Counted from the stretch's first letter, positions 1 to 10,745 are shown. The stretch is 64,000 bases of DNA from Cryobacterium breve (GCF_004402375.1 NZ_SOGJ01000011.1:62001-126000), one strand, 5' to 3'. Numbers and translations: made by a program. The notes: generated from the sequence alone by a model not told the origin.

Positions 1-294
1 ACCGCCAGCAGAGGCTGCTGAACGGATGCCGTCACCGGAGCCAGGCAGATCGGAAACAGAGTGCCCGCCAGCATCGCACTCGCCATCGGCTCCGGGATGC
101 TCGTGATGGCTCGCCCCAAGCACCGGCCACAGGCCGCTCAGCACGATCAGTGCCCCTCAGACCCGTGCCAGCAGTCCGGATGCCGCCTGGGAATCGGTCG
201 CACCCACGGCCAGCAGCCCGGCGATGACGAGCACGAACGAGCTGGCGAATCCGGTGATCGCCGCCACGACGCCGGCGAAGACGGGCTGATACAC
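1..294 (-). pseudogene. BenE-type transporter remnant (deleted and frameshifted)
   Basis: On the minus strand a GTG at 294, preceded by a GGAGGG ribosome-binding site, opens a reading frame whose first ~40 residues (YQPVFAGVVAAITGFASSF, then VGATDSQAASGLL) look like the N-terminus of BenE-family aromatic acid/H+ symporters. It stops at 157-159. The next bases encode ALIVLSGLWPVLG, which in this family lies far downstream, so most of the middle is missing. A further frame change restores SIPEPMASAMLAGTLFPICLAP, again BenE-like, which runs off the left edge. I read this as a pseudogene with one large internal deletion and at least one frameshift. The family assignment is from remembered motif similarity; the interruption is directly visible. 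Confidence 0.72.
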
Positions 295-380
295 GGCGGC
301 CCTCCGGGCTCAGGGGTGCCAAAGCAGGGGCGGGTGCTGAAAGAACGGGTGCTGAAACAGCGTGGGGCGGGCCGCAGAGC

Positions 381-1661
<1,281 letters not shown>

Positions 1662-1788
1662 CCGTCAGCCTCCTCCATCGATTAGCTGCATTGAGCCTAG
1701 CTTGTGCCCGTGGACCACGGGTGCAGGCTGACCGCTTCTGTCGAATAACGTTCCGGCACCGTTTGGCGGAAGCCGCCGACATGGCAAA

Positions 1789-1832
1789 CGCGACGGATGC
1801 CCAGGCTCAGCTGAGCCCGGGCATCCGTCGCG
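1789..1832 (-). terminator. Large near-perfect hairpin between clpP2 and clpX
   Basis: The arms CGCGACGGATGCCC and GGGCATCCGTCGCG enclose an inner palindrome GGCTCAG/CTGAGCC, so all 44 bases fold into one stem with a single mismatch pair. It starts 16 bp after the clpP2 stop. On the minus strand it is followed only by GTTTGCC, so it lacks a good U-tract and may act as a partial terminator or a 3' stabilising stem. Confidence 0.7.
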
Positions 1833-1848
1833 TTCACGTCTCGCTCGC

Positions 1849-2520
1849 TTATTTGACGAGCGTGGGCACGATCTTGCGGCTGGTCAGGATCTGGTCGATC
1901 AGGCCATACTCGAGCGCCTCGGGTGCACCGAGGATCTTGTCGCGGTCAATGTCCTTGTGAACCTGCTCCGCGGTGCGGTTGGAGTGGTGGGAGATGGTGA
2001 ACTCCAGCCACTCACGCATCCGCTGGATTTCCGCGGCCTGGATCTCGATGTCGGAGGCCTGACCGCCACCCTGCCCGCCCGCCGAGGGCTGGTGGATGAG
2101 GATGCGGGCGTTCGGCAGGGCGAGGCGCTTCCCTGGCGTGCCTCCGGCCAACAGAACGGCCGCTGCGGATGCCGCCTGGCCGAGGCAGACCGTCTGGATG
2201 TGCGGTCGGATGTACTGCATGGTGTCGTAGATCGCTGTCATCGCGGTGAAGGAACCACCGGGTGAGTTGATGTACATCACGATGTCGCGGTCGGGGTCCT
2301 GGCTTTCGAGCACGAGGAGCTGGGCCATGACGTCATCCGCAGACGCGTCGTCGACCTGCACGCCGAGGAAGATGATGCGGTCCTCGAAGAGCTTCGCGTA
2401 GGGGTCCTGGCGCTTGTAGCCGTAGGCCGTGCGCTCTTCGAACGTGGGGAGGATGTAACGGGCCTCAGGTGACTGCGGAGCGCGACCCCCGGCCTGGTGA
2501 CCAAAATTGGTGAATTCCAT
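1849..2520 (-). CDS. clpP2: ATP-dependent Clp protease proteolytic subunit ClpP2
   Basis: This is one of two ClpP peptidase subunits, 223 residues, which in actinobacteria assemble into a mixed ClpP1P2 tetradecamer. The catalytic triad is visible: S118 in GQAASAA, H143 in LIHQPSAGG and D194 in DIDRDK. The glycine-rich GGQGGGQ segment after the histidine is typical of the head-to-tail handle region. The ~40-residue N-terminal extension before the ClpP core is longer than in ClpP1 and probably includes a propeptide. The gene lies 14 bp downstream of clpP1 and is certainly cotranscribed with it. The symbol follows the mycobacterial naming by position. Confidence 0.95.
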   Translation of the reverse strand: MEFTNFGHQAGGRAPQSPEARYILPTFEERTAYGYKRQDPYAKLFEDRIIFLGVQVDDASADDVMAQLLVLESQDPDRDIVMYINSPGGSFTAMTAIYDTMQYIRPHIQTVCLGQAASAAAVLLAGGTPGKRLALPNARILIHQPSAGGQGGGQASDIEIQAAEIQRMREWLEFTISHHSNRTAEQVHKDIDRDKILGAPEALEYGLIDQILTSRKIVPTLVK

Positions 2521-2534
2521 GTCGTCTGCCCGTC

Positions 2535-3134
2535 CTACTTCTTGTTCACTGAGTCGTCGGTGCCGCCGCCGCCGATGACTTCCGACGCGGAGCCGCGCAG
2601 GTGGTCGACGAAACCATAGGCCACAGCCTCGTCAGCGGTGAACCAGTTGTCGCGGTCGTTGTCGATGAGGACCTGCTCGACCGATTTGCCGGTCTGCTCT
2701 GCCGTGAGTTCGGCCATCCGCTTCTTCATGTCCAGGATGACCTTGGCCTGGGTCTGGATGTCGGCGGCCGTGCCACCGAACCCGCCGGACGGCTGGTGCA
2801 ACAGCACGCGAGCGTTGGGCGTGATGTAGCGCTTGCCCTTGGTGCCGGAGGACAACAGGAACTGCCCCATCGACGCTGCGAGCCCGATGCCGACGGTGAC
2901 GATGTCGTTTGGAACGAACCTCATCGTGTCGTAAATGGCCATGCCCGCCGTGATCGATCCACCGGGCGAGTTGATGTACAGGAAGATGTCCCGCTCCGAG
3001 TCCTCTGCAGCCAGCAGCAGGATCTTGGCACAAATCTCGTTGGCGTTCTCATCCCGAACCTCTGAGCCCAGCCAGATGATGCGGTCTTTCAGCAGTCGGT
3101 CAAAAACGCCGGGTGTGGGTGTCATTTCGGCCAT
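2535..3134 (-). CDS. clpP1: ATP-dependent Clp protease proteolytic subunit ClpP1
   Basis: First ClpP subunit, 199 residues. The serine protease triad is S88 in GLAASMGQ, H113 in LLHQPSGG and D162 in DRDNW. The ATG at 3134 is preceded by GGAGCGCGAC. In Mycobacterium both ClpP subunits are needed for an active ring, and the tandem arrangement here suggests the same. The C-terminal tail ([14 protein letters not shown]) is glycine-rich and poorly conserved. The upstream 356 bp to tig contains a dispersed inverted repeat and the tig terminator but no other gene. Confidence 0.95.
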   Translation of the reverse strand: MAEMTPTPGVFDRLLKDRIIWLGSEVRDENANEICAKILLLAAEDSERDIFLYINSPGGSITAGMAIYDTMRFVPNDIVTVGIGLAASMGQFLLSSGTKGKRYITPNARVLLHQPSGGFGGTAADIQTQAKVILDMKKRMAELTAEQTGKSVEQVLIDNDRDNWFTADEAVAYGFVDHLRGSASEVIGGGGTDDSVNKK

Positions 3135-3304
3135 GTCGCGCTCCGTTTCACTTGTCGCTTCAGAATGAATCTATAGGAGCCAACGCTCCGGAACGGCTGT
3201 GTTCGCCCTCGGCAGATAACGCGCTGCCTCGTGCCCCCCTGCCGCGCCCCGTCTCACGGCTCCGTGCCCGCCTGCTGCGCCACGCGCATCCGTCACTCCG
3301 ACCC

Positions 3305-3382
3305 AATTCGACGGAGATTGTGACCGTCACACCACAAGAACCGGAAAAAGTCGGCCCAGAACCCGAAGATCTCCGTCGAATT
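3305..3382. repeat. Dispersed inverted-repeat element, copy 1
   Basis: Left arm AATTCGACGGAGAT at 3305-3318 and right arm ATCTCCGTCGAATT at 3369-3382 are a perfect 14-bp inverted repeat around a 50-bp centre. The arms recur at 17045 and 50658. The element lies between the tig terminator and the clpP1 start. The rest of this 356-bp gap (3135-3490) shows nothing gene-like. Confidence 0.8.
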
Positions 3383-3435
3383 CGTTCGGGGCAGGAGAAC
3401 CCGGGGCGGCACAGGACGCAGGGCGGCAATGCGAA

Positions 3436-3466
3436 ACGGGCCGGATGTCTGTGACATCCGGCCCGT
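3436..3466 (-). terminator. Terminator downstream of tig
   Basis: A perfect 14-bp stem (ACGGGCCGGATGTC with its complement) and a 3-nt loop lie 25 bp after the tig stop. On the minus strand the stem is followed by TTTCGC, a short U-tract. Confidence 0.75.
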
Positions 3467-3490
3467 GCTCCCGCGTGAGCGGTGCTGGTG

Positions 3491-4936
3491 CTACTCCTTG
3501 GCTGCGTCAGCCTTCTTCTTGGCCGCGGCGGCCTTGGCCTTGGCGGCCTTAGCTGCCTTGGCCTTGGCTGCCTTGGCCTCGGCGGCCTCCACGTCAGCGT
3601 CAGCGTCAGTGGCGTCTTCTTCGCTCTCGTCGCCGTTTACGTCCTCGTCGGAGGCCTCATCGGCGGTCGCGACGAACTCGGACAGGTCGACGGCGTTGCC
3701 GTTGGAGTCAACGACTTCCGCCTTGCCCAGGGCGATGGCGAGGGCCTTGTTGCGGGCTACCTCGGCCACCATCGACGGAATCTGACCGTTGCCGCTGAGG
3801 GCCTGAACGAACTCGCTCGGGTCCATGCCGTACTGCGCTGCGCCCTGGATCAGGTACTGGGTGAGCTCGTCCTGGCTGACCTGGACCTTTTCGGCCTCGG
3901 CGATCGTGTCGAGCAGGATCTGCTGACGGAAGGTCTTCTCGCTGGACTCGGTGACCTCCGTGCGGTGCTCGGCGTCTTCGAGGCGGTTCTCGCCCTCGAG
4001 GTGTCGGCGAACCTCGTCCTCGATGATCGCGGCCGGGATCGGAACCTCGACCGACGTGAGCAACTGCTCGACGAGCAGCTCACGGGCCTGCGTTCCCTGG
4101 CCGAAGACCTTGGAGCGCTCGACCTGGCCCTTGAGGCTCTCGGTCAGCTCGGCGATGGTGTCGAACTCACTGGCGATCTGTGCGAAGTCGTCATCGGCGG
4201 TGGGGAGCTCGCGCTCCTTCACGGCGCCGACGGTAACGGTGATCTCGGCGGTCTCGCCTTCGTGGTCTCCGCCCATGAGGTTGGAGTTGAAGGTGGTGGT
4301 CTCGCCGGCGCTGAGGGAGTCGAGCGCCTCGTCGATGCCGTCGATGAGATCGCCGGAGCCGAGCTCGTAGGAGATGCCGGTGGCGTTGTCGACCTCGACA
4401 CCGCTGATGGCGGCAATCAGGTCGATCTGGACGAAGTCGCCCTTCGTGGCAGGGCGGTCGACGGTGACGAGCGTGCCGAAGCGGCTGCGCAGGTTGTCGA
4501 GCTCCTCGGTGACCTCGTCGTCGGACACCTCGACGGCGTCGACGGTGAGCTTCAGGCCGGAGTAGACCGGCAGGTCGATCTCGGGGCGCACGTCGACCTC
4601 GATGGCCAGCTCAAGGTCTCCGGAGAAGTCCTTGTCGCTGGGCCAGGCGACGATGTCGGCCTCGGGACGGCCCAGCGGGCGCAGCTTGTGCTCTGTCACG
4701 GCCGCACGGTAGAAACCGTCGAGGCTCTCGTTGACCGCATGCTCGAGCACGGCGGACTTGCCCACGCGCTGGTCGATGATGGCCGGCGGGACCTTGCCCT
4801 TGCGGAAGCCGGGAATGTTGATGTCCTCGGCGATGTGGCCGTAGGCGTGGGTGATACTGGGCTTCAACTCCTCGGGGGCCACCGAGATGGTGACCTTCGC
4901 GCGAGTGGGGCTCAGCTTTTCTACCGTGGACTTCAC
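3491..4936 (-). CDS. tig: Trigger factor (ribosome-associated chaperone and prolyl isomerase)
   Basis: Trigger factor binds ribosomal protein uL23 near the exit tunnel and shields nascent chains. The 481-residue protein opens with [18 protein letters not shown] and carries the ribosome-binding signature GFRKGKVPP near residue 45. The FKBP-like domain (KGDFVQIDL) and the chaperone arms follow. The last ~60 residues are an acidic stretch ([21 protein letters not shown]) and then a lysine/alanine repeat ([11 protein letters not shown]), a charged tail common in actinobacterial homologues. I chose the GTG at 4936, behind CAGGAGATT; an open frame extends to 5020 but would run into tRNA-Pro. Confidence 0.95.
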   Translation of the reverse strand: MKSTVEKLSPTRAKVTISVAPEELKPSITHAYGHIAEDINIPGFRKGKVPPAIIDQRVGKSAVLEHAVNESLDGFYRAAVTEHKLRPLGRPEADIVAWPSDKDFSGDLELAIEVDVRPEIDLPVYSGLKLTVDAVEVSDDEVTEELDNLRSRFGTLVTVDRPATKGDFVQIDLIAAISGVEVDNATGISYELGSGDLIDGIDEALDSLSAGETTTFNSNLMGGDHEGETAEITVTVGAVKERELPTADDDFAQIASEFDTIAELTESLKGQVERSKVFGQGTQARELLVEQLLTSVEVPIPAAIIEDEVRRHLEGENRLEDAEHRTEVTESSEKTFRQQILLDTIAEAEKVQVSQDELTQYLIQGAAQYGMDPSEFVQALSGNGQIPSMVAEVARNKALAIALGKAEVVDSNGNAVDLSEFVATADEASDEDVNGDESEEDATDADADVEAAEAKAAKAKAAKAAKAKAAAAKKKADAAKE

Positions 4937-4979
4937 GTGGCAATCTCCTGTGTTCGACCGATGTATGTGGGGGTGATGG

Positions 4980-5053
4980 TCGGGGCGACAGGATTCGAAC
5001 CTGCGACCTCTCGGCCCCAAACCGAGCGCTCTACCAAGCTGAGCTACGCCCCG
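4980..5053 (-). tRNA. tRNA-Pro (anticodon TGG)
   Basis: The acceptor stem pairs CGGGGCG with CGCCCCG; the D-loop, variable and T-loop (GGTTCGAATCC) are standard. The anticodon loop TTTGGGG gives anticodon TGG. No CCA is encoded. The gene lies 43 bp upstream of tig on the same strand. Confidence 0.95.
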
Positions 5054-5222
5054 GACAATATCTCGACCCGGTGGTGGGCATCCGCCTGGCGCGCAAGAAT
5101 CACGCTTTGGACGGAACGACCGCGTTAAGCCTACTGCACAGGCCGGATGCCGCGGGCCGGATGGTGCAGCACGTGTCGCCCGACGTGTACTACGATATGT
5201 GAGTGCGCAGGCGACTGTGCCT

Positions 5223-5296
5223 GGGGATGTAGCTCAATGGTAGAGCCTCAGTTTTCCAAACTGATGGCGCGGGTTCGATTCCCGTCATCCCCTCCA
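5223..5296 (+). tRNA. tRNA-Gly (anticodon TCC), CCA encoded
   Basis: The acceptor stem is GGGGATG/CATCCCC, the anticodon stem TCAGT/ACTGA with loop TTTCCAA, giving anticodon TCC. The 3' CCA (5294-5296) is encoded. It faces the 3' end of the lactate dehydrogenase gene. Confidence 0.95.
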
Positions 5297-5306
5297 GATC
5301 ATCGTC

Positions 5307-6278
5307 TCAGTCGAGGCCCAGCCCGTTCAGGGTCGTCCGCAGCGTCGCCGCCGAGTGTTCGAACAGCTCCTGCTCCTTGTCGTTGAAGGGCACCTCGATC
5401 ACGCGGGAGACCCCATCGGCGTTGATCACGCTCGGCACGGACAGCGCCACGTCGCTGACCCCGCGGTAGTCGGTGAGAACCGAGCTGACCGGGAGCACCG
5501 CACCCTCGTCGCGCAACACGGCCTCTACGATGCGGGCACCGGAGAGCCCGATCGCGTAGTTCGTGGCACCCTTGCCCGCGATGACCTTGTACGCCGCGGT
5601 CTTCACGCTCTCGGTGATCTCTTCGAACTCCGCCTCCGAGAACGGCACCAGATCCTTGGGCGAGATATCGTCCTGCACCCACTGCGCCAGAGAGACCGGG
5701 CCGATCCGGGCCTGGGACCAAAGCGGGAATTCCGAGTCCCCGTGCTCGCCGACGATCACGGCGTGCACATTGGCGATCGCGACACCCACCCGGTGTGCAA
5801 GCATCCAGCGCAGCCGGGACGAGTCGAGCACCGTGCCGGAGCCGAAGACGCGTGCGGCCGGCAGCCCGCTGAACTGGCGTGCGGCATAGGCCAGCGCGTC
5901 GCAGGGGTTGGTGACGAGCATGTAGACGGCGTCAGGGGCCCGCTCGACCAGCTTGGGCATGAGGTCCCGCAGAATGCCCACGTTGACGCCGGCCATCTCG
6001 AGGCGGGACTGACCTGGGTGCTGGCGTGCCCCGGCTGTGATCACGACCATGTTCGCGCCCACGATGGCGTCGAGGTCGCTGCCACCGGCCACGCTGGACG
6101 CCCCCGTGAACTGGGTGCCGTGCGCCAGGTCGAGAACCTCCGCCTCTACCTTGGGGCCATTGATGTCGTAGAGCACCACTTCGCGGGCGGATTGCCGAAT
6201 CAGCGACGCGTAGGCCAGAGACGACCCGACGGCCCCGGCGCCAATGATGGCCAGCTTGGAATTCTCGATCTCACTCAT
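5307..6278 (-). CDS. ldh: L-lactate dehydrogenase
   Basis: NAD-dependent interconversion of pyruvate and L-lactate in the cytoplasm. The 323-residue protein has the Rossmann motif GAGAVGSS (13-20). The substrate loop is TAGARQHPGQSR, in which Q86 marks lactate rather than malate specificity (malate dehydrogenases have arginine there). D152 and R155 sit in LDSSR, and catalytic H179 in GEHGDSE. The start at 6278 follows GGAGGAGAATCGGGTC. It is monocistronic, with tRNA-Gly beyond its 3' end. Malate dehydrogenase was considered and set aside because of the Q86 loop. Confidence 0.92.
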   Translation of the reverse strand: MSEIENSKLAIIGAGAVGSSLAYASLIRQSAREVVLYDINGPKVEAEVLDLAHGTQFTGASSVAGGSDLDAIVGANMVVITAGARQHPGQSRLEMAGVNVGILRDLMPKLVERAPDAVYMLVTNPCDALAYAARQFSGLPAARVFGSGTVLDSSRLRWMLAHRVGVAIANVHAVIVGEHGDSEFPLWSQARIGPVSLAQWVQDDISPKDLVPFSEAEFEEITESVKTAAYKVIAGKGATNYAIGLSGARIVEAVLRDEGAVLPVSSVLTDYRGVSDVALSVPSVINADGVSRVIEVPFNDKEQELFEHSAATLRTTLNGLGLD

Positions 6279-6334
6279 GACCCGATTCTCCTCCTGACCG
6301 GGCCGAGTGGGGCATCCGGCTGCTCAGGAGCCGG

Positions 6335-7021
6335 TCAATGTCGCAGGTAGGTGAGCACGGCCAGCACCCTGCGGTGGTCGGAACCCGAGTCGTCGAGTCC
6401 CAGCTTCTGAAAAATGGCGGTGACGTTCTTCTCGACCGCGCCGACGCCGATCACGAGCATGGCGGAGATGCTGGCGTTGGTACGCCCCTCCGCCATCAGC
6501 CCGAGCACGTCCCGCTCGCGCGGCGTGAGGGCCGCGAGGGGGTCGGTGCGGCGGGCCAGCAACTCACGCACGACCTGCGGGTCGAGCACAGTGCCACCGG
6601 CACTGATCCGGGTGACGGCATCACGCAGCTCGTCGAGCGACGCCACCCGGTCTTTCAGCAGGTAGCCCAGTCCCCCGTTGCCGGCGGCGAGCAGCTCATG
6701 CGCGTAGGTGCCCTCCACATACTGGCTGAGCAGCAGGATGCCCACCGACGGCAGCCTGCGGCGCAGTTCCAGCGCCGCCCGCACACCCTCGTCCCGGAAG
6801 GTCGGCGGCATCCGCACGTCGAGCACGGCGACATCGGGTCGCAGTCCGTCGATCTCGGCGAGGAGGGAATCCGCATCGCCGTAGGACGCCACGGTCTCGA
6901 ACCCCGCCTCGTCGAACAGGCGGATCAGCCCTTCGCGGAGCAGGACCGAGTCCTCGGCCAGCACGAGACGCAGCGGAGGGACGCGCGAAGGTGCGGACGG
7001 GGCTGAGGCAAGGTCGGTCAT
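6335..7021 (-). CDS. NarL/LuxR-family response regulator
   Basis: The 228-residue protein has a receiver domain with phosphoacceptor D68 (VAVLDVRMPP) and a C-terminal LuxR-type helix-turn-helix (LTPRERDVLGLMAEGRTNASI). It differs from most in having an Ala/Pro-rich N-terminal extension of about 15 residues. The gene starts 4 bp after the stop of the histidine kinase gene, so kinase and regulator form one two-component operon. No target site is evident in the window. Confidence 0.93.
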   Translation of the reverse strand: MTDLASAPSAPSRVPPLRLVLAEDSVLLREGLIRLFDEAGFETVASYGDADSLLAEIDGLRPDVAVLDVRMPPTFRDEGVRAALELRRRLPSVGILLLSQYVEGTYAHELLAAGNGGLGYLLKDRVASLDELRDAVTRISAGGTVLDPQVVRELLARRTDPLAALTPRERDVLGLMAEGRTNASISAMLVIGVGAVEKNVTAIFQKLGLDDSGSDHRRVLAVLTYLRH

Positions 7022-7025
7022 CCGT

Positions 7026-8483
7026 TCAGGATACGGCGACGGCGCGCGTCGGCCGGGCCGCAGGCAACGGAATGTGGGCCCCGATCGCGGTCGGTCCGCC
7101 TGTGGGGCTCCGCACCGAGAGTACGCCGCGCAGGCCGCGCATCCGCTCGTCGAGCCCCTGCAGGCCGTGAGCGTCGATCAGCCGCGCGCCGCCGATGCCG
7201 TCATCGATCACCCAGAGGTCGAGCCACGTGGTGCCCGCGGTGCGGTCGGAGGTGCTTTCGTCACTGCCGCCTCCCTCCGGCACGATACGCAGCGCCAGGT
7301 GCAGACGGATGCTCGTGGCCCGGGAGTGTTTGGCGGCGTTCGTGAGCAGCTCCGCTGCCACGAAATACGCGCTGCGCTCGATCTCGCTCGGCAGCCGCAA
7401 TGCCCGCTCGACCTGCAGCTCGAGCTGCACCGGAATGGTGCTGCGCGCGGCGAGGGACTCGAGGCCGGCGAGGAGGCCGCGGTCCTGCAGGATGGGCGGC
7501 ACCAGCCCGCGGGACAGTGCCCGCAGCTCCTCGAGGGTGTCGTGCGCCTGCTCCCTGGCCTCCACGATCAGGGCACGCGCAGCATCCGGGTCTGTCCCGA
7601 GCTTGCGCTCGGCGCTGGCGAGGTCCATCTGCAGGCGCACCAGGCGCTGCTGCGGGCCGTCGTGGATGTCCCGCTCCAGGCGCCGCAGGGACTGATCCTC
7701 CGCCGCGACGGCTGCCCCGCGCGACGCGCTGAGGTCGGCCACCTCGCGCTGCAGCGCCTCGGACCGCCAGGCGCCCAGCATTCCGCGGGCGGCGAACTGG
7801 TGCAGCTGGGTGAATGCGTGTGTGATGAACGGCAAGGTGAGTAGGAAGATCAGGCCGAGTCCGAGTTGGAAGAGACTCTCGCCCAGGAGCGGGTCGATCT
7901 GCAGGGTGTTGCCCGGCAGCATCCAGTCCAGGATCACCTCGTGCAGCCAGACCCCGTTCGTGTCGGTCAGGAATCGTCCCCAGAACCAGTAGCTGATGCC
8001 GCCCAGACCCACCGACAGCCAGCTGACCGTAACGGTCCAGCTGACCAGGCCGAGCACGAAGTTCACCACCATGCCGTGCAACAGGTAGAGCCAATAGTGC
8101 CCGTTGACGAGCGGGCCGAGCAGCGCACGGATGGTGGTGGCAGGCTCCCCCGGCACGTCCCACCGCGGCGGGGTGACGGCGGGCTGGCCGGCCCAACGCA
8201 GGCGCACGAGTTCGACCGCGCCAAAGCCGCGGGCTAGGTAGAGCGACGCCACGACCACGACGATCCCGACGACGACGGCGAGGAGCCCCACACCGGTGAA
8301 GAAGACCGAGCTCAACACGGTGAGCGCGATCACGACCACGGGGAGTGTCAGCAGCAGGAAGAGCACTTCCCGGGGTGTTCGGCGCCAGAGCGCGCCGTAG
8401 CCGGGACGGCGGCGGGTGGTCGTGGGGGTCGTGCTTGGCGTGCCCGTCAGTGCGGTGATGTCGGCTCCGGTCGTCGCAGTCAT
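7026..8483 (-). CDS. Sensor histidine kinase (HisKA_3 type)
   Basis: The 485-residue membrane kinase has two N-terminal hydrophobic segments (about 40-62 and 65-84) and two more pairs around 125-165 and 203-225, resembling the putative sensor domain found in actinobacterial LiaS/DesK-like kinases. The phosphoacceptor is H274 in RDIHDGPQQR. The C-terminal HATPase has VAAELLTNAAKHS and GIGGA glycine motifs. The start at 8483 follows GGAGGACACC. It is cotranscribed with the LuxR-type regulator downstream. The stimulus is not predictable; related systems often sense envelope stress. Confidence 0.92.
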   Translation of the reverse strand: MTATTGADITALTGTPSTTPTTTRRRPGYGALWRRTPREVLFLLLTLPVVVIALTVLSSVFFTGVGLLAVVVGIVVVVASLYLARGFGAVELVRLRWAGQPAVTPPRWDVPGEPATTIRALLGPLVNGHYWLYLLHGMVVNFVLGLVSWTVTVSWLSVGLGGISYWFWGRFLTDTNGVWLHEVILDWMLPGNTLQIDPLLGESLFQLGLGLIFLLTLPFITHAFTQLHQFAARGMLGAWRSEALQREVADLSASRGAAVAAEDQSLRRLERDIHDGPQQRLVRLQMDLASAERKLGTDPDAARALIVEAREQAHDTLEELRALSRGLVPPILQDRGLLAGLESLAARSTIPVQLELQVERALRLPSEIERSAYFVAAELLTNAAKHSRATSIRLHLALRIVPEGGGSDESTSDRTAGTTWLDLWVIDDGIGGARLIDAHGLQGLDERMRGLRGVLSVRSPTGGPTAIGAHIPLPAARPTRAVAVS

Positions 8484-8583
8484 GGTGTCCTCCAGTAAGT
8501 CTGTCGGAACTCAGCCTGAACGAAGGGTCACGCCGGCAACATCCCGTTGCCAACCGCATTGCATCGGGGGTAAACCCCCCAGA

Positions 8584-10110
8584 TCAGAGGGTGGTGTGGG
8601 TGAAGCGGCCGGCGAGCAGGGTGGCGGCCACGGGCATCCGTCGCAGATCGGGCACGGAGGCGACGAACGGGTCGATCTCGCAGACCGCGAGGTCGGCGAC
8701 GTCCCCGACCAGAACCCGGTGCCGGCCGCGGGCGGATGCGGCGAGCGCTGCCTGCCGCGACACGGCCTGCTCGGCGTGCCACGGTTCCCGGCTGTCGCGC
8801 GTGCGCCCGACGGCGGCCGCGATGCCCACCCACGGGTCCAGCGGAGCGACGGGGGCGTCGGACCCGAGGGCGAGCGTGACCCCCGCGTCCAGCAGGCTCT
8901 TCAGCACGAAAGCCCGGTCGGTGCGTCCAGCCCAGTAACGGTCGGCGACGTCCCGGTCGTCGAGGGCGTGCTCGGGCTGCACGCTCGCCACCACACCGAG
9001 CCGGGCGAAGCGGGCGACGTCCTCCGGCGCGAGCAGCTGCGCATGTTCGATACTGCCCGTGCAGCCGAGCCGTTCGAAGGCGTCGAGGGCGAGCGCATTC
9101 GCGTGGTCACCGATGGCGTGCACTGCGGGGCGGATGCCGGCGCCCACGGCCCGGCCGACATGGGCGAGCAGCTCCTCCGGCGGCACCGTGAGCAGCCCCC
9201 GGGATCCGGGCCGGCCCTCCAGGCCCGGATACTCGTCGACGCAATACGCGGTGCGTGTGTTGAGTGACCCGTCGGTGATCACCTTGTAGGGTCCCACAGT
9301 GAGAAGCCCGCCGGTGCCGTCTATTCCGGCCCCGCTCCGCAGCCCGAGGGCGATGGCACGCTCCAGGTGCTGGGTGTAGATGCCGAACTCCACCCGCAGC
9401 GAGTCTGTGCCGCCCCGCATTCGCCGCAGCCAGGTGCCGAGGTTCCAGTCCATCTCCATCTCCACAATGCCGACCACCCCGCGGGATGCCGCGGCCTGGG
9501 CGGCAGCGTCGGCCCATTCGTCCATCACCTCGTCCGGCACCTCGGCGAGCGCCCGCACCACGGCGAAGCAGTCCTCTTCGCGCAGCAGTCCGGTGGGGTG
9601 CTCTGGGTGACCGTGCCGGGCGAGCGCGGCCGAGTTGAGCCAGCAGGCGTGCAGGTCACCGCTGATCAGCACGGCCGGGACGGTGCCGGCGGCGGCGTCC
9701 AGGAGGGCACGGCTCGGGGCATCCGGCCACAGACCGTCGCGAAACCCGAATCCGACCAGGGTCTCCCCCTGGCCCACGCTCGGCGCCCGCCCGGCGACGA
9801 GAGCCGCCACGGCTGCGGCGCTGCCCGCACCGAACAGATCCAGCCGCTGTGCGGTCTGCGCCCACTGGCTGAAGTGCACGTGGTTGTCCCACAGGCCGGG
9901 GATCAGCCAACGACCGTCCAGATCGACCGAACGGATGCCCGCAGTCGCCTCGCCGAGGTACCCGAGTCGGTGCACCCGGCCGTCGACGATCAGTGTGTCG
10001 ACGCTCTCGTCGCTGCCCGGCAGCCGCGCGTTCCGCAACACGAGCGCCGCCGCCGCGGTTGCCGGAGTGCGCGCTGGTCTCGTGGCCGGCGCAGGCGTGG
10101 CCGTGCTCAC
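8584..10110 (-). CDS. Amidohydrolase family protein (YtcJ-like)
   Basis: A metal-dependent hydrolase of the amidohydrolase superfamily, 508 residues. Visible are the first metal motif DNHVHFSQW near residue 80, a second histidine region (AVHAIGDHANALA, then EHAQLL) and the terminal aspartate segment LALGSDAPVAPLDPW. This matches the Amidohydro_3/YtcJ subgroup, whose substrates are mostly unknown. The first 25 residues are alanine-rich and may not belong to the fold. The GTG start at 10110 overlaps the stop of the PaiB-like gene by 4 bp (GTGA), so translation is coupled. No specific substrate can be given. Confidence 0.85.
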   Translation of the reverse strand: MSTATPAPATRPARTPATAAAALVLRNARLPGSDESVDTLIVDGRVHRLGYLGEATAGIRSVDLDGRWLIPGLWDNHVHFSQWAQTAQRLDLFGAGSAAAVAALVAGRAPSVGQGETLVGFGFRDGLWPDAPSRALLDAAAGTVPAVLISGDLHACWLNSAALARHGHPEHPTGLLREEDCFAVVRALAEVPDEVMDEWADAAAQAAASRGVVGIVEMEMDWNLGTWLRRMRGGTDSLRVEFGIYTQHLERAIALGLRSGAGIDGTGGLLTVGPYKVITDGSLNTRTAYCVDEYPGLEGRPGSRGLLTVPPEELLAHVGRAVGAGIRPAVHAIGDHANALALDAFERLGCTGSIEHAQLLAPEDVARFARLGVVASVQPEHALDDRDVADRYWAGRTDRAFVLKSLLDAGVTLALGSDAPVAPLDPWVGIAAAVGRTRDSREPWHAEQAVSRQAALAASARGRHRVLVGDVADLAVCEIDPFVASVPDLRRMPVAATLLAGRFTHTTL

Positions 10111-10745
10111 CGGTCGCCTCCGTGCACCCGGCGCATTTCGGCCGCAAGTGCCGGGCTGGCATAGGGCCCGTCGCCGTCGAGTTCGCCCAGGATGCGCGCC
10201 ACGGTTTCGGCCGGCTTGTTCTGGCTGAGCTTGCTCTTGGCGGTGAAGCGGCTCACCGTGAGCCGGAAGCCGACCGTGCCGGCCACGATGCGGGCGGCGT
10301 AGGCGGCGTTCGCCTCGGTGCCGAACAGGCGGCGCGGCTCGGGCATCCGTTCCTCGAAGTGGTCGACCAGGCGATCCAGCACCCGGAGGTTTTCCGCGTC
10401 GCTGAGCAGCTCGGGCGTGCCGTGCAGATGCGCTGTGACGAAGTTCCAGGTGGGAACGGCGGGCGCGGCGTCATACCAGCCGGGCGAGATGTAACCGTGG
10501 GGGCCCTGGATGATCACCAGCAGTTCGTGCCGGCCGAGCTCGTGCAGGACCTCGTCGGGTCGTCCGACGTGGCTGACCAGCACCACACCGTCTGCCTCGT
10601 CGGCCTCCTCGTCGAGGATCACGGGGTAGTGCGAGGCCACCAGGCCCGACTCGGTGTGACTGATCAGCGTGGCCCACGGGTTGTCCCGAATGAGACGGCG
10701 GATCTCGGCCGGATCGTCGAGGGCGAAACTGGGGGTGTGTCTCAT
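10107..10745 (-). CDS. PaiB-like FMN-binding protein
   Basis: The 212-residue protein matches the PaiB family (FMN-binding split-barrel; in Bacillus PaiB is described as a negative regulator of sporulation and protease genes). Telling segments are NPWATLIS near the start, QGPHGYISPGWYD, then VPTWNFVTAHLHG, and a C-terminal RFTAKSKLSQNKP. It is the first gene of a pair with the amidohydrolase. Whether it regulates DNA or is a flavin enzyme is not shown by the sequence; no helix-turn-helix is visible. Confidence 0.85.
   Translation of the reverse strand: MRHTPSFALDDPAEIRRLIRDNPWATLISHTESGLVASHYPVILDEEADEADGVVLVSHVGRPDEVLHELGRHELLVIIQGPHGYISPGWYDAAPAVPTWNFVTAHLHGTPELLSDAENLRVLDRLVDHFEERMPEPRRLFGTEANAAYAARIVAGTVGFRLTVSRFTAKSKLSQNKPAETVARILGELDGDGPYASPALAAEMRRVHGGDR

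Noticed and set aside
3482-5128. A long plus-strand reading frame (about 548 codons) opposite trigger factor
   Set aside because: It is antisense to tig, full of repetitive Gly/Leu/Val runs, and arises from the high GC content at codon position 3.
5307-6278. Malate dehydrogenase
   Set aside because: The substrate loop has glutamine (Q86), which marks lactate dehydrogenase; malate dehydrogenases have arginine there.
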